64,000 bases of DNA from Streptomyces viridochromogenes DSM 40736. Its GTDB lineage: Bacteria > Actinomycetota > Actinomycetes > Streptomycetales > Streptomycetaceae. The stretch's first letter is position 1. Each line of letters starts with the position of its first letter. The stretch is from positions 4,635,290 through 4,699,289 of the forward strand of contig NZ_GG657757.1 of NCBI RefSeq assembly GCF_000158955.1, read 5' to 3'. Made by a program: the position numbers and the translations under genes. This document shows, in pieces, positions 9,513 to 17,407 of this stretch. Below the pieces are notes generated by a model. The model worked only from the letters and a program-made list of their open reading frames with translations. It was not told the origin of the DNA and did not search any database.

Positions 9513-9866
9513 TCATCGCCGGCCGGGTTCCGGGTAGGTGATCACCAGCATGGTGACCCCCTCGGGGGACGTCCACGGCCCGTGCGGCATCCCGGGCGGG
9601 CGGCAGGCGTACATGCCGGCCGTGAAGGTCCGGCCCAGTGTCAGGTCGTGCAGCGCGCCCTCGACGAGGTAGACCTCCTCCCAGAAGTCGTGGCGGGTCA
9701 CCCCGTCCGCCGAGGTGTCGGTGCCCGGCGCCCAGCGGACGAGCGCCGTGCGGGATCCGCGCCCGGGGTCGTCGGCCAGGACGCGCTCCTCGACGCCGGG
9801 ACCGGCACCGGCCGGGATCCGCCACGGTCCGTCGGGCAGGTGGAACTCCAGCTCGGGCTTGCTCAT
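9513..9866 (-). CDS. Small cupin-domain protein
   Basis: 117 residues forming a single cupin barrel: the first motif region is RHDFWEEVYLVEGALHDLTLGRTFTAGMYACRPPG and the second is MPHGPWTSPEGVTMLVI. Its start overlaps the nitrilase stop by four bases (ATGA), so it is the last gene of the MFS-nitrilase-cupin operon. Such cupins are often small isomerases, lyases or dioxygenases; no function can be fixed. Confidence 0.8.
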   Translation of the reverse strand: MSKPELEFHLPDGPWRIPAGAGPGVEERVLADDPGRGSRTALVRWAPGTDTSADGVTRHDFWEEVYLVEGALHDLTLGRTFTAGMYACRPPGMPHGPWTSPEGVTMLVITYPEPGRR

Positions 9867-10666
9867 CGCCACAGCTCCGGGCGCCTGTTGGCCAGCACGG
9901 AGGTCCGCCGCCGGACCGCGGCGACCTCGTCGACGTCCAGGTCCGCCACCAGCAGCTCGGGCTCGGCACCCAGCGCGTGCCGGACGGTCCCGTCGGGTCC
10001 GACGACGAGACTGTGCCCGATCCCGGTCGGTGCGGAGCCGGAGCCGGAGCCGGAGCCCGCGCCCGGGTCGGCCTGGTCCACGGCGGCGAGCCACACGGTG
10101 GCGTCCAGCGCACGGGCCCGCACCAGCAGCTCCCACTGCTCGCGCTTGCCGGGCCCGGCGCCCCAGGAGGCGGCCAGCAGCGTGGCGACTGCTCCGGCGT
10201 CGGCGTGCGCCCGGAACAGCTCCGGGAACCGGACGTCGTAGCAGGTGGCCAGGCCCAGCCGTGCGCCGTCGACGTCGATGACCGTCGTGGTGGACCCCGC
10301 GGCGACGGTGTCGGACTCGCGGAAGCCGAAGGCGTCGTAGAGGTGGATCTTGTCGTACGACGTCTCCACCCCGGGCCCGGTGGCGAGCAGGGTGTTGGCC
10401 ACCCGGCCCCGGGGAGCAGGGGTGAACATACCGGCCACCACGACCGTGCCGGTGGCGCGGGAGATCCGCCGCACGCCCTCGGCCCACGGACCGTCGAGGG
10501 GTTCGGCGAGCGGTGCGAGCGGCGTGCCGAAGCACGCCATCGACGCCTCCGGGAAGACGACGACACGGGCTCCGGCGTCCGCCGCGCGCTGGGTCCATTC
10601 CTCCACGAGCCGGAGGTTCTTCCCGGGATCGGGGCCGGTGGTGAGCTGGCTCAGGGCGATCCGCAC
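9863..10666 (-). CDS. Carbon-nitrogen hydrolase (nitrilase superfamily amidase)
   Basis: A 267-residue nitrilase-fold enzyme with the full catalytic triad: Glu40 (VVFPEAS), Lys106 (YDKIHLYD) and Cys142 (ATCYDVRFPEL). The family hydrolyses amides, carbamoyl compounds or nitriles. A Gly-Ser tract from a short GGAGCC run (about residues 203-210) is an unusual surface insertion. It lies between an MHS transporter and a cupin in one operon, so a transported amide or ureide is a plausible substrate. Confidence 0.9.
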   Translation of the reverse strand: MRIALSQLTTGPDPGKNLRLVEEWTQRAADAGARVVVFPEASMACFGTPLAPLAEPLDGPWAEGVRRISRATGTVVVAGMFTPAPRGRVANTLLATGPGVETSYDKIHLYDAFGFRESDTVAAGSTTTVIDVDGARLGLATCYDVRFPELFRAHADAGAVATLLAASWGAGPGKREQWELLVRARALDATVWLAAVDQADPGAGSGSGSGSAPTGIGHSLVVGPDGTVRHALGAEPELLVADLDVDEVAAVRRRTSVLANRRPELWR

Positions 10667-10742
10667 GATGCGGTCCTCCTCCGAAGTCGGGGTCAGTGGA
10701 AGTCGGGATCAGGGGACGTCGAGGTCGGTGGGGTCGGTTGGG

Positions 10743-12119
10743 TCAGTGGGACGGGGTGGCGTCCGCCGGATGCGGCGCCTTCGGCGCGGCGAGCGCGGCG
10801 TCCTCCTCGACGGCGGCCTCGGGGCCGCGCCCCAGCCAGACGCCGACGAGGGAGACGGCCGAGGCGAGGGCGATGTACACGGCCAGCGGGGCCCAGCTGC
10901 CGTAGGCGCTCAGCAGGCTGGTGAACAGCAGCGGGGCGACGGCGCCGCCGATGATCCCGGCCAGGGTGTAGGCCAGGGAGGAGCCGGTGGAGCGCAGCCG
11001 GGGAGTGAACTGTTCGGCGATGAACGCGGCCTGCGGACCGTACAGACAACAGTGGATCACCAGGCCCACGACGACCCCCGTGGCGAGCGGCAGCCAGGTG
11101 CCGGCGCCGACCATCGAGAAGAACACGAAGGGCCACACCCCGGCGGCCACCGCGGCACCGCCGTACAGCAGACGGCGGTTGATCCGGTCGGACAGGGCAC
11201 CGGCCAGCGGCATGAGGAAGACCTGGATCGAGGAGCCGATGAGCACGGCCGCGAGGGCGGAGCCGCGTGACATGCCGAGCTCCTGGGTGGCGTACGTCAG
11301 CACGAAGACGGTGAACATGGCGTAGAGCACGTCGGGACCGACGCGGCAGAGGATCGCGGCGAGCAGGGCGCGGGGCTGCGTGGTGAACACCTCGCGGACG
11401 GGTGCCTCGGGGCGGGAGTGCTCGGCCTCCATCGCCTTGAAGACCGGGGTCTCCTCCAGTTTCGCCCGGATCCACAGCCCGAACGCGACGAGAACGCCGG
11501 AGAAGAGGAACGCCACCCGCCAGCCCCATGACTCGAACTGCGCCTCGGTGAGCACCGCGCCGAGGGCGGCCAGAACACCGTTGGCCAGCAGATTGCCGGC
11601 GGGCGGGCCGACCTGGGCGGCGGAGGCGTAGAAGCCGCGGCGGCGCGGGTCGCCGAACTCGCTGGACAGCAGGACGGCGCCGCCCCACTCGCCGCCGACG
11701 CCGACGCCCTGCGCGAAGCGCAGCACGACCAGGGCGATCGGGGCGGCCACGCCGACCGTCGAGTACGCGGGCAGGACGCCGATCAGGAACGTCGCCGCGC
11801 CGATGAGGACCAGTGTGGCGATCAGCACCTTCTTGCGCCCGATCACATCACCGAGGCGGCCGAAGACGAAGCCGCCCAGGGGGCGCGACACATAGCCGAC
11901 CGCGTACGTGGAGAACGCGAGGAGCGTGCCGGTGAGCGGGTCCTCCGAGGGGAAGAACAGGTCGCCGAAGACCAGGGCGGCCGCGGCGGAGTAGACGGCG
12001 AAGTCGTACCACTCCAGGGCCGTGCCGGTCAGGCTCGCGACGAAGGCCCGGCGGACGCCGGAGCGCCGGTCGGACGCCCGGGCGTCGTCCTTCGTGTCGT
12101 CCTTCGGGGTGTCGGACAT
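10743..12119 (-). CDS. MFS transporter, metabolite:H+ symporter (MHS) family
   Basis: 458 residues with twelve hydrophobic segments. TALEWYDFAVYSAAAALVFGDLFFP near the N-terminus and SRPLGGFVFGRLGDVIGRKKVL match the MHS subgroup (ShiA, ProP, KgtP relatives) that imports organic acids, betaines or shikimate-like compounds with protons. The ATG at 12119 is used; another ATG lies at 12128. It is the first gene of the operon reading toward the nitrilase and cupin, and its promoter region carries two GntR operators. Confidence 0.9.
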   Translation of the reverse strand: MSDTPKDDTKDDARASDRRSGVRRAFVASLTGTALEWYDFAVYSAAAALVFGDLFFPSEDPLTGTLLAFSTYAVGYVSRPLGGFVFGRLGDVIGRKKVLIATLVLIGAATFLIGVLPAYSTVGVAAPIALVVLRFAQGVGVGGEWGGAVLLSSEFGDPRRRGFYASAAQVGPPAGNLLANGVLAALGAVLTEAQFESWGWRVAFLFSGVLVAFGLWIRAKLEETPVFKAMEAEHSRPEAPVREVFTTQPRALLAAILCRVGPDVLYAMFTVFVLTYATQELGMSRGSALAAVLIGSSIQVFLMPLAGALSDRINRRLLYGGAAVAAGVWPFVFFSMVGAGTWLPLATGVVVGLVIHCCLYGPQAAFIAEQFTPRLRSTGSSLAYTLAGIIGGAVAPLLFTSLLSAYGSWAPLAVYIALASAVSLVGVWLGRGPEAAVEEDAALAAPKAPHPADATPSH

Positions 12120-12164
12120 GGTTCCCATCCTTGCTGGGGGAGGCCGGGGGACATCGACCTTCCG

Positions 12165-12192
12165 GCATACTTCTTGTATACAGGTCGTATGC
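12165..12192. promoter_or_regulatory. Two overlapping GntR operators between the MFS and DUF2848 genes
   Basis: GCATACTTCTTGTATAC (12165-12181) and GTATACAGGTCGTATGC (12176-12192) share the central GTATAC. Each repeats the GTATAC-N5-GTATGC palindrome found before the GntR gene, the first in inverted orientation (15/17) and the second direct (14/17). They sit in the intergenic region of two divergent genes, so one regulator could switch both. Confidence 0.7.
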
Positions 12193-12267
12193 GCAACCCC
12201 TGCGCGAGAAGTTAACCGCGGAGAAATGCCGATCCGCGGACCGCTACCCGATCCCTGGGAGTGCCTC

Positions 12268-12954
12268 ATGGCCGTGCTGACCTTCGAACTGCCCGACGGA
12301 ACGACACGCGAGGTCGACGTCGTCCAGGTCCTCAACGCCGGGTACGCCGGGCGCAGCCAGGAGGACGTCGCCGCGCACGTCGCGGAACTCGCCGAGCTGG
12401 GCGTGCCCGGCCCCTCTGTCACGCCCGCCCTCTACCCCGTCTCCCCCTACCTCGCCCAGCAGACCGACCGGGTCCACGCGCAGCACGGGCACACCTCCGG
12501 CGAGGCGGAATGGGCGCTCGTCGTGGCCGGCGACGGGGAGCTGCTGCTGACCGCCGCCTGTGACCACACCGACCGCGACCTGGAGGTGCACGGCGTGGCC
12601 TGGAGCAAGAACGCCGGCCCCGACGTCCTCGCCCGCCGCGCCTGGCGCCTGGCCGACGTGGAGTCCCGCCTCGACGACCTCACCCTGCGCGCCTGGGTCA
12701 CCCACGACGGCACCTCGACGGAGATCCAGCACGGCACGCTCGCCGAACTCCTCGCCCCCGCCTACTGGCTCGACGTCCTGCGCTCACGCGACGCGCTCAC
12801 CCCCGGCACCGTCCTGATCTCCGGCACCATCCCCATGACCCCGGGCGTCGACCAGTTCGCCGACGCCTGGAGCGTGGAACTGGCCGACCCCACCACCGGC
12901 GACACGATCCGCCTCCACTACGACGTCCGGCCGATGCCGGCACCGATCGGCTGA
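12268..12954 (+). CDS. DUF2848 family protein
   Basis: A 228-residue protein whose pattern agrees with DUF2848, a family distantly related to fumarylacetoacetate hydrolases: FELPDGTTREVDV start, NAGYAGRSQEDVAAHVAELAELGVPGPS, ACDHTDRDLEVHGVAWSKN with its acidic/His cluster, and GTVLISGTIPMTPGV. I recall no established reaction. It is divergent from the MHS-nitrilase-cupin operon and shares its operator region, so it probably acts on the same compound. Confidence 0.8.
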   Translation: MAVLTFELPDGTTREVDVVQVLNAGYAGRSQEDVAAHVAELAELGVPGPSVTPALYPVSPYLAQQTDRVHAQHGHTSGEAEWALVVAGDGELLLTAACDHTDRDLEVHGVAWSKNAGPDVLARRAWRLADVESRLDDLTLRAWVTHDGTSTEIQHGTLAELLAPAYWLDVLRSRDALTPGTVLISGTIPMTPGVDQFADAWSVELADPTTGDTIRLHYDVRPMPAPIG

Positions 12955-12964
12955 CGGGGCGGGA

Positions 12965-13080
12965 GGCCGCCCGGGCGGCTGCTCGGCGGTGTCGAGCGCC
13001 TCTTCGTACCGGGCACGGGCGAGCCGGTTGGTGGCGAGGACGTCCAGGTGGGCGTTGCGGACGAAGGCGACAGCGCCGGT
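12965..13080 (-). pseudogene. Remnant of an XRE regulator, MmyB-like ligand domain
   Basis: The minus strand reads VAFVRNAHLDVLATNRLARARYEEALDTAEQ, matching the start of the MmyB-like domain that follows the helix-turn-helix in many Streptomyces XRE regulators. No start codon, helix-turn-helix or downstream part of the domain is present. It is a stump beside the SDR gene. Confidence 0.55.
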
Positions 13081-13180
13081 CGTTGATGAAGGCGCGATGA
13101 GCCGTGGAGGGCCTGGCTGGTGTGCCAGGTGATGTGGTGCGGCGCGACAGGGCGCGCCTGGCTGTGGGCCGACCAGCGGA

Positions 13181-14011
13181 TCAGCGGGACGTGCCGACCG
13201 CGCGGGAAATGACGGCGTCGAAGGCGCGGTCGGGCAGGATGCGGCGCAGGGCGATGAGGGGGCGGGCGCCGAAGCCGGTGGCGTAGCGGGTCTTGGGGCG
13301 GCGGGCGGTGACGGCCTTGGCGATGGCGTCGGCGATGACGGAGGGCGGGGAGTTGCGGTCGGCGTTGGCTTCGGAGCGCAGGGAGGCGGCGACGGCGGTG
13401 GCCTGGGGAGCGTAGGGACCGCTGCCGGAGGACTTCTCCAGCTTGTCGGCGGCGATGGCGCCCCATTCGGTGGCGATGCCTCCGGGTTCGATGACGACGA
13501 CGTCGATGCCGAAGGGCTTGGCCTCCAGGCGCAGGCAGTCGCTGAGGGCTTCGAGGGCGAACTTGGTGCCGTGGTACCAGCCGCCGAGCGGAGTGTGGAT
13601 CTTGCCGCCCATCGAGGTGATGTTGACGACCGTGCCGGAGCGCTGGGCTCGCATGTGGGGCAGGGCGAGCTGGGTCAGGCGCAGGGCGCCGAAGACGTTG
13701 ACCTCGAACTGGTAGCGGGCCTCGTCCAGGGGGACGTCCTCGATGGCGCCGTAGGAGCCGTAGCCGGCGTTGTTGACCAGGACGTCGATGCGGCCGGTTT
13801 CGGCGGCGACGCGGTCGATGCCGGCACGCATGGAGGCGTCGTCGGTGACGTCCATGGCCAGCGGGCGGATGCCGCGGTCGGCGAGCTTCTGAAGGCGGTC
13901 GGTGCGGCGGGCGGCCCCGTAGACGGTGTATCCGAGGTCCTGCAGCTTGAGGGCGGTGGCTTCGCCGATGCCGGAGGAGGCACCGGTGACGAGGGCGGAC
14001 TTGGTCGGCAT
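13181..14011 (-). CDS. Short-chain dehydrogenase/reductase
   Basis: 276 residues with the classical SDR signature: TGASSGIG (cofactor loop, about 9-16), NNAG (about 85), catalytic Ser in NITSMGG and the YHGTK Tyr-Lys pair. The basic residues after the second strand (AARRTDRL) favour NADP(H). It is divergent from a TetR regulator; two matching palindromes lie between them, so the SDR is probably repressed by that TetR protein. Substrate unknown. Confidence 0.92.
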   Translation of the reverse strand: MPTKSALVTGASSGIGEATALKLQDLGYTVYGAARRTDRLQKLADRGIRPLAMDVTDDASMRAGIDRVAAETGRIDVLVNNAGYGSYGAIEDVPLDEARYQFEVNVFGALRLTQLALPHMRAQRSGTVVNITSMGGKIHTPLGGWYHGTKFALEALSDCLRLEAKPFGIDVVVIEPGGIATEWGAIAADKLEKSSGSGPYAPQATAVAASLRSEANADRNSPPSVIADAIAKAVTARRPKTRYATGFGARPLIALRRILPDRAFDAVISRAVGTSR

Positions 14012-14032
14012 GGTGGGTCCTCACAACTAATA

Positions 14033-14070
14033 TGAACTTCGGTTCACCATCTATCCTGAACCGTGGTTCA
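14033..14070. promoter_or_regulatory. Two TetR operators, TGAAC-N4-GTTCA, 24 bases apart
   Basis: TGAACTTCGGTTCA (14033-14046) and TGAACCGTGGTTCA (14057-14070) are both perfect palindromes at the arms and differ only in the centre. They lie between the divergent SDR and TetR genes with a 24-base offset (over two helical turns), as expected for cooperative dimers. Confidence 0.75.
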
Positions 14071-14103
14071 CCTTTGTGCAAGGGGAAGGGCAGGGACATC
14101 GCA

Positions 14104-14679
14104 ATGACCCAGGCCAGGGCGCCGCGCGCCGACGCGGTCCGCAATCGGAGGAAGATCCTCGGCGCCGCCAGTGAGCAGATCACCGCGCACGGGCCCGAGG
14201 TCGGGATGGACGAGATAGCCGCCGCCGCGGGCGTGGCCGTGGGCACCCTGTACCGGCACTTCCCGACCAAGACCGACCTGGTCGCGGCCGTCGTCGCCGA
14301 GTTCGTCGCCCGGGTCGCCGACGACGCGCAGGCCGCACTCGAGCGCGTCACCGCCGGTACCCGGGCCCTGGACGAGCTCACCGCGTTCCTCGGCCGCGTG
14401 GTCGAAGCGTCCGTGACCGACCGCGCCGTCAAGGCAGCTGCCCAGGCCCTGGGCGCGGAACCCGGCGACCGGGACACCGAGGAGCGCGCGAGCGCAGCCG
14501 TCGCCGCCCTCATCCAGGCGGGTCAGGCCGACGGGGACATCCACCCGGACGTCACCGTCAACGACATCTACCTGCTGTTCTCCACCGCCCCCACCGACCA
14601 GCCCCCCGCCGCCCGCGCCCGCTGGCTCACGCTCGTCGTCCCGGGCCTGACCACCCGAGCCCGGCCTGTCGACATCTGA
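14104..14679 (+). CDS. TetR-family transcriptional regulator
   Basis: The 191-residue protein has an N-terminal TetR helix-turn-helix (RNRRKILGAASEQITAHG ... GMDEIAAAAGVAVGTLYRHFPTKTDLVAAV). The C-terminal domain is unclassified. It is divergent from the SDR gene and has two palindromes in its promoter, so self-repression and SDR control are likely. The aldo/keto reductase gene starts 75 bases downstream on the same strand and may be cotranscribed. Confidence 0.92.
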   Translation: MTQARAPRADAVRNRRKILGAASEQITAHGPEVGMDEIAAAAGVAVGTLYRHFPTKTDLVAAVVAEFVARVADDAQAALERVTAGTRALDELTAFLGRVVEASVTDRAVKAAAQALGAEPGDRDTEERASAAVAALIQAGQADGDIHPDVTVNDIYLLFSTAPTDQPPAARARWLTLVVPGLTTRARPVDI

Positions 14680-14754
14680 GGGTGGAGGGCAACCCCGCCC
14701 TGAACCCGGCCGCCCTGCGACGCTGATCACCCACCCGTTCCCAGAGGAGCACCC

Positions 14755-15753
14755 ATGCGGTACCGCACACTCGGCAGCTCGGACCTTCAGGTCTCCGAGA
14801 TCTCCCTCGGCTCCTGGCTCACCTACTCCGGCGGCATCGAGGCCGACCAGACCCGTGCCTGCACCGAGGCGGCGTTCGACGCGGGCATCAACTTCTTCGA
14901 CACCGCCAACGTCTACGGCCGGGGCGCCGCGGAGACGGCCTGGGGCGAGATCCTCTCCTCCCGCCCCCGCGACTCCTACATCCTGGCCACCAAGGTCTTC
15001 TTCCCCATGTCGGACGACCCGGCCGACCAGGGCCTGTCCCCGGCGCAGATCGCCCAGCAGATCGACGCCTCCCTCACCCGCCTGAGGACCGACTACGTCG
15101 ACCTGTACCAGGCGCACCGCTTCGACCCCACCGTCCCGATCGAGGACACCATCGAGGCGTTCCAGAAGGTCGTCGAGCAGGGCAAGGCCCGCTACCTCGG
15201 CTTCAGCGAGTGGACCCCCGAACAGATCCAGGCCGCGATCGACATCGCCGGTCCCGACCTGTTCGTCTCCTCCCAGCCGCAGTACTCCATGCTGTGGCAG
15301 GCCCCCGAGGCCGAGATGTTCGGCCTGTGCGCCGCGAACGGCATCTCCCAGATCGTCTGGTCACCGCTCGCCCAGGGCGTCCTCACCGGCAAGTACAAGC
15401 CCGGGCAGCCCGTCCCGGAAGGGAGCCGGTTCGCCAGCGCGGAGATGGCGGTGTCGCAGGACCTCGTCTACAGCGAAGCCACCTTGGAGGCCGTGCAGCG
15501 CCTGGTTCCCATAGCCGAGGAGGCGGGAATGAGCATGCCCACCCTGGCGCTGGCCTGGGTGCTGCGCCGCGACGAGGTCGCCTCCGCGATCACCGGCGCC
15601 TCCCGCCCCGAGCAGGTCCACGCCAATGCCGCCGCCTCCGGGGTGGAGTTGTCCGACGACCTGCTGGCCGCCGTCGACCAGGCCCTCGGCGACGTCCCCG
15701 TCACCGGACCCACCCTCGCCCCCGCCGCCCAGGCCGGTATCAAGCACCGCTGA
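14755..15753 (+). CDS. Aldo/keto reductase (voltage-gated K+ channel beta-subunit-like)
   Basis: A 332-residue NADPH-dependent TIM-barrel reductase. RTLGSSDLQVSEISLGSW is the usual N-terminus, the tetrad is visible as FDTANVYG (Asp, Tyr), KVFF (Lys) and YQAHRFD (His), and ITGASRPEQV near the end forms the cofactor-binding tail. AGGAGC precedes the ATG. It follows the TetR gene and lies near the SDR, suggesting carbonyl detoxification. Confidence 0.9.
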   Translation: MRYRTLGSSDLQVSEISLGSWLTYSGGIEADQTRACTEAAFDAGINFFDTANVYGRGAAETAWGEILSSRPRDSYILATKVFFPMSDDPADQGLSPAQIAQQIDASLTRLRTDYVDLYQAHRFDPTVPIEDTIEAFQKVVEQGKARYLGFSEWTPEQIQAAIDIAGPDLFVSSQPQYSMLWQAPEAEMFGLCAANGISQIVWSPLAQGVLTGKYKPGQPVPEGSRFASAEMAVSQDLVYSEATLEAVQRLVPIAEEAGMSMPTLALAWVLRRDEVASAITGASRPEQVHANAAASGVELSDDLLAAVDQALGDVPVTGPTLAPAAQAGIKHR

Positions 15754-15962
15754 CGCAGCGGTTGCCATCCCGCCGACGACCGCCGACGCAAGGCCAGGCA
15801 GACCAGGCCCGTACGAAGGACCACCGAGCGCGCATGGTCGGAGTTGTCCAACGGCTGAAGGTTGGGCGCTTCTTATCGGTTTCCTGGCTGCTCTCTGGCC
15901 TCTTGCTTGAGTCCCCGTTTCTAGGGTCGTTCACGTCCCCGACTCTTTTGGAGATCTTCGAC

Positions 15963-16376
15963 ATGAACGCTTCCAAGCGGGCCCTGGCCGCCGCTGTGTC
16001 CACCGCCGCCCTGCTGGTCGGACTGGTCGCCTGCGGTGGCTCGGACTCCGGCGATTCCGCTTCGTCCTCGAACAGTGCCGCCGCCGGCCAGGCCGGCGGC
16101 GGCACTCAGGCCGCGGACGGTGGTGCGCAGGCCGAGGGCGGCGAGGGCGGTGACCCGGTGGAGACCCCGCTGACCGGTGAAGCCAAGCAGAAGGCGGAGG
16201 CCGCGGCGCTCGCCGCCTTCCCCGGCAAGGTGGTCAAGTCCGAGGAGGACGCCGAGAACCCCGGCACGTACGCGGTGGAGATCAAGAAGGCCGACGGCAG
16301 CGAGGTGGAGGTCTACCTCGACCCGAAGACCTACAAGGTCGTCAAGACCAAGGACGAGGCCGGCGACGACGACTGA
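15963..16376 (+). CDS. Small lipoprotein with C-terminal PepSY-like domain
   Basis: The 137-residue protein has a lipoprotein signal (LVGLVACGG), a Ser/Gly/Ala-rich spacer and a C-terminal half (about 75-130) shaped like PepSY: EAAALAAFPGKVVKSEEDAENPGTYAVEIKKADGSEVEVYLDPKTYKVVK. GGAGAT stands upstream of the ATG. A two-component system lies 250 bases downstream, and PepSY lipoproteins often sit beside sensor kinases, so a role as extracytoplasmic accessory is inferred. Confidence 0.8.
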   Translation: MNASKRALAAAVSTAALLVGLVACGGSDSGDSASSSNSAAAGQAGGGTQAADGGAQAEGGEGGDPVETPLTGEAKQKAEAAALAAFPGKVVKSEEDAENPGTYAVEIKKADGSEVEVYLDPKTYKVVKTKDEAGDDD

Positions 16377-16428
16377 TCCCGCCCACCGACAGGCTGGGCC
16401 GTGTCGGGCACCGTCGGCCGCGGAAAAG

Positions 16429-16492
16429 GTGCCGTCAGCCGAAGGTGCCCGCAGCCGAAGGTGCCTTCAGCCGAAGGTGCCCGTAGCCGACG
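16429..16492. repeat. Four imperfect 16-bp direct repeats before the two-component genes
   Basis: The unit GTGCC(N)3AGCCGAAG occurs four times head to tail (16429, 16445, 16461, 16477) between the PepSY gene and the response regulator. Spacing near 1.5 helical turns is not typical for OmpR-type direct repeats (10-11 bp), so a binding role is uncertain. Confidence 0.7.
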
Positions 16493-16624
16493 GGCCCGGC
16501 CGTCTTCGTTGAGCGGACGTGTCCCCGAACGCGTAACAGAGACTGGCCGGATGACTTGGCCGGATGACTTGGACGGGTTGGTGTGATCACGGCCGCGGAG
16601 TGGTGGGGGTGTGGGCCTGACGCC

Positions 16625-17407
16625 ATGCGGGTGCTGCTCATCGAAGACGACGAACGGATCGCCGGCCCGCTGGCCGAGGGCCTGGCCCGCTACGGGTACA
16701 CCGTCGAGCGGGCGCGCACCGGCTCGGCGGCGCTGGCCGCTCCCGAGCCGGAGATGGTGCTGCTCGACCTGGGCCTGCCGGACATGGACGGTCTCGATGT
16801 CTGCCGGGCCCTGCGCCGGCGCTCGGACGTGCCGATCATCATGATCACCGCCCGGGGTGAGGAGATCGACCGGGTCCTGGGCCTCGAACTGGGCGCCGAC
16901 GACTACATGGCCAAGCCGTTCGGTGTCCGCGAACTGGTCGCCCGTATTCGCGCGGTCACCCGCCGCACCCGCCCGCAGACCGGGGCAGGTGCCGACGCTC
17001 CCGGCAGCGCGGCCGGACCAGGCCACCACCACCCCGTTCTCACGTCCGCCCCCGACCCCACGCCCGTGGACGCGGCGCAGGCGGTGGGCCCGCTGGTCAT
17101 CGACCGCCGCACCCGCCAGGTCCGCCTCCACGGTGCTGCCATCGCCCTGGCCCCGAAGGAATTCGACCTGCTGGCCTATCTCGCTCTGGACCCGGGCGCG
17201 GTCTGCTCGCGTCAGCAGATCGTCGACCAGGTGTGGGACCCGCACTTCTTCGGCCCCACCAAGACGCTGGACGTGCACGTGGCCGCCCTGCGCCGCAAGC
17301 TGGGCGATCCCGCCTGGATCGAGACCGTCCGCCGGGTCGGCTTCCGCCTCCACACTCCTGATGCCGCAGCGCCGCCCCACGGTGCGGGGCAGGAGGCACG
17401 GACATGA
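16625..17407 (+). CDS. OmpR/PhoB-family response regulator
   Basis: 260 residues: a receiver domain (acidic pair Asp8/Asp9, phosphoacceptor Asp48 in MVLLDLGLPDMDG, conserved Lys in MAKPFG) and a C-terminal winged helix (ALAPKEFDLLAYLALDPGAVCSRQQIVDQVW ... VAALRRKLGD). A proline-rich linker of about 40 residues separates them, longer than usual. The canonical MRVLLIEDD start at 16625 is chosen although the Shine-Dalgarno is poor; a GTG at 16583 is possible. It overlaps the kinase gene by four bases. Confidence 0.93.
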   Translation: MRVLLIEDDERIAGPLAEGLARYGYTVERARTGSAALAAPEPEMVLLDLGLPDMDGLDVCRALRRRSDVPIIMITARGEEIDRVLGLELGADDYMAKPFGVRELVARIRAVTRRTRPQTGAGADAPGSAAGPGHHHPVLTSAPDPTPVDAAQAVGPLVIDRRTRQVRLHGAAIALAPKEFDLLAYLALDPGAVCSRQQIVDQVWDPHFFGPTKTLDVHVAALRRKLGDPAWIETVRRVGFRLHTPDAAAPPHGAGQEART

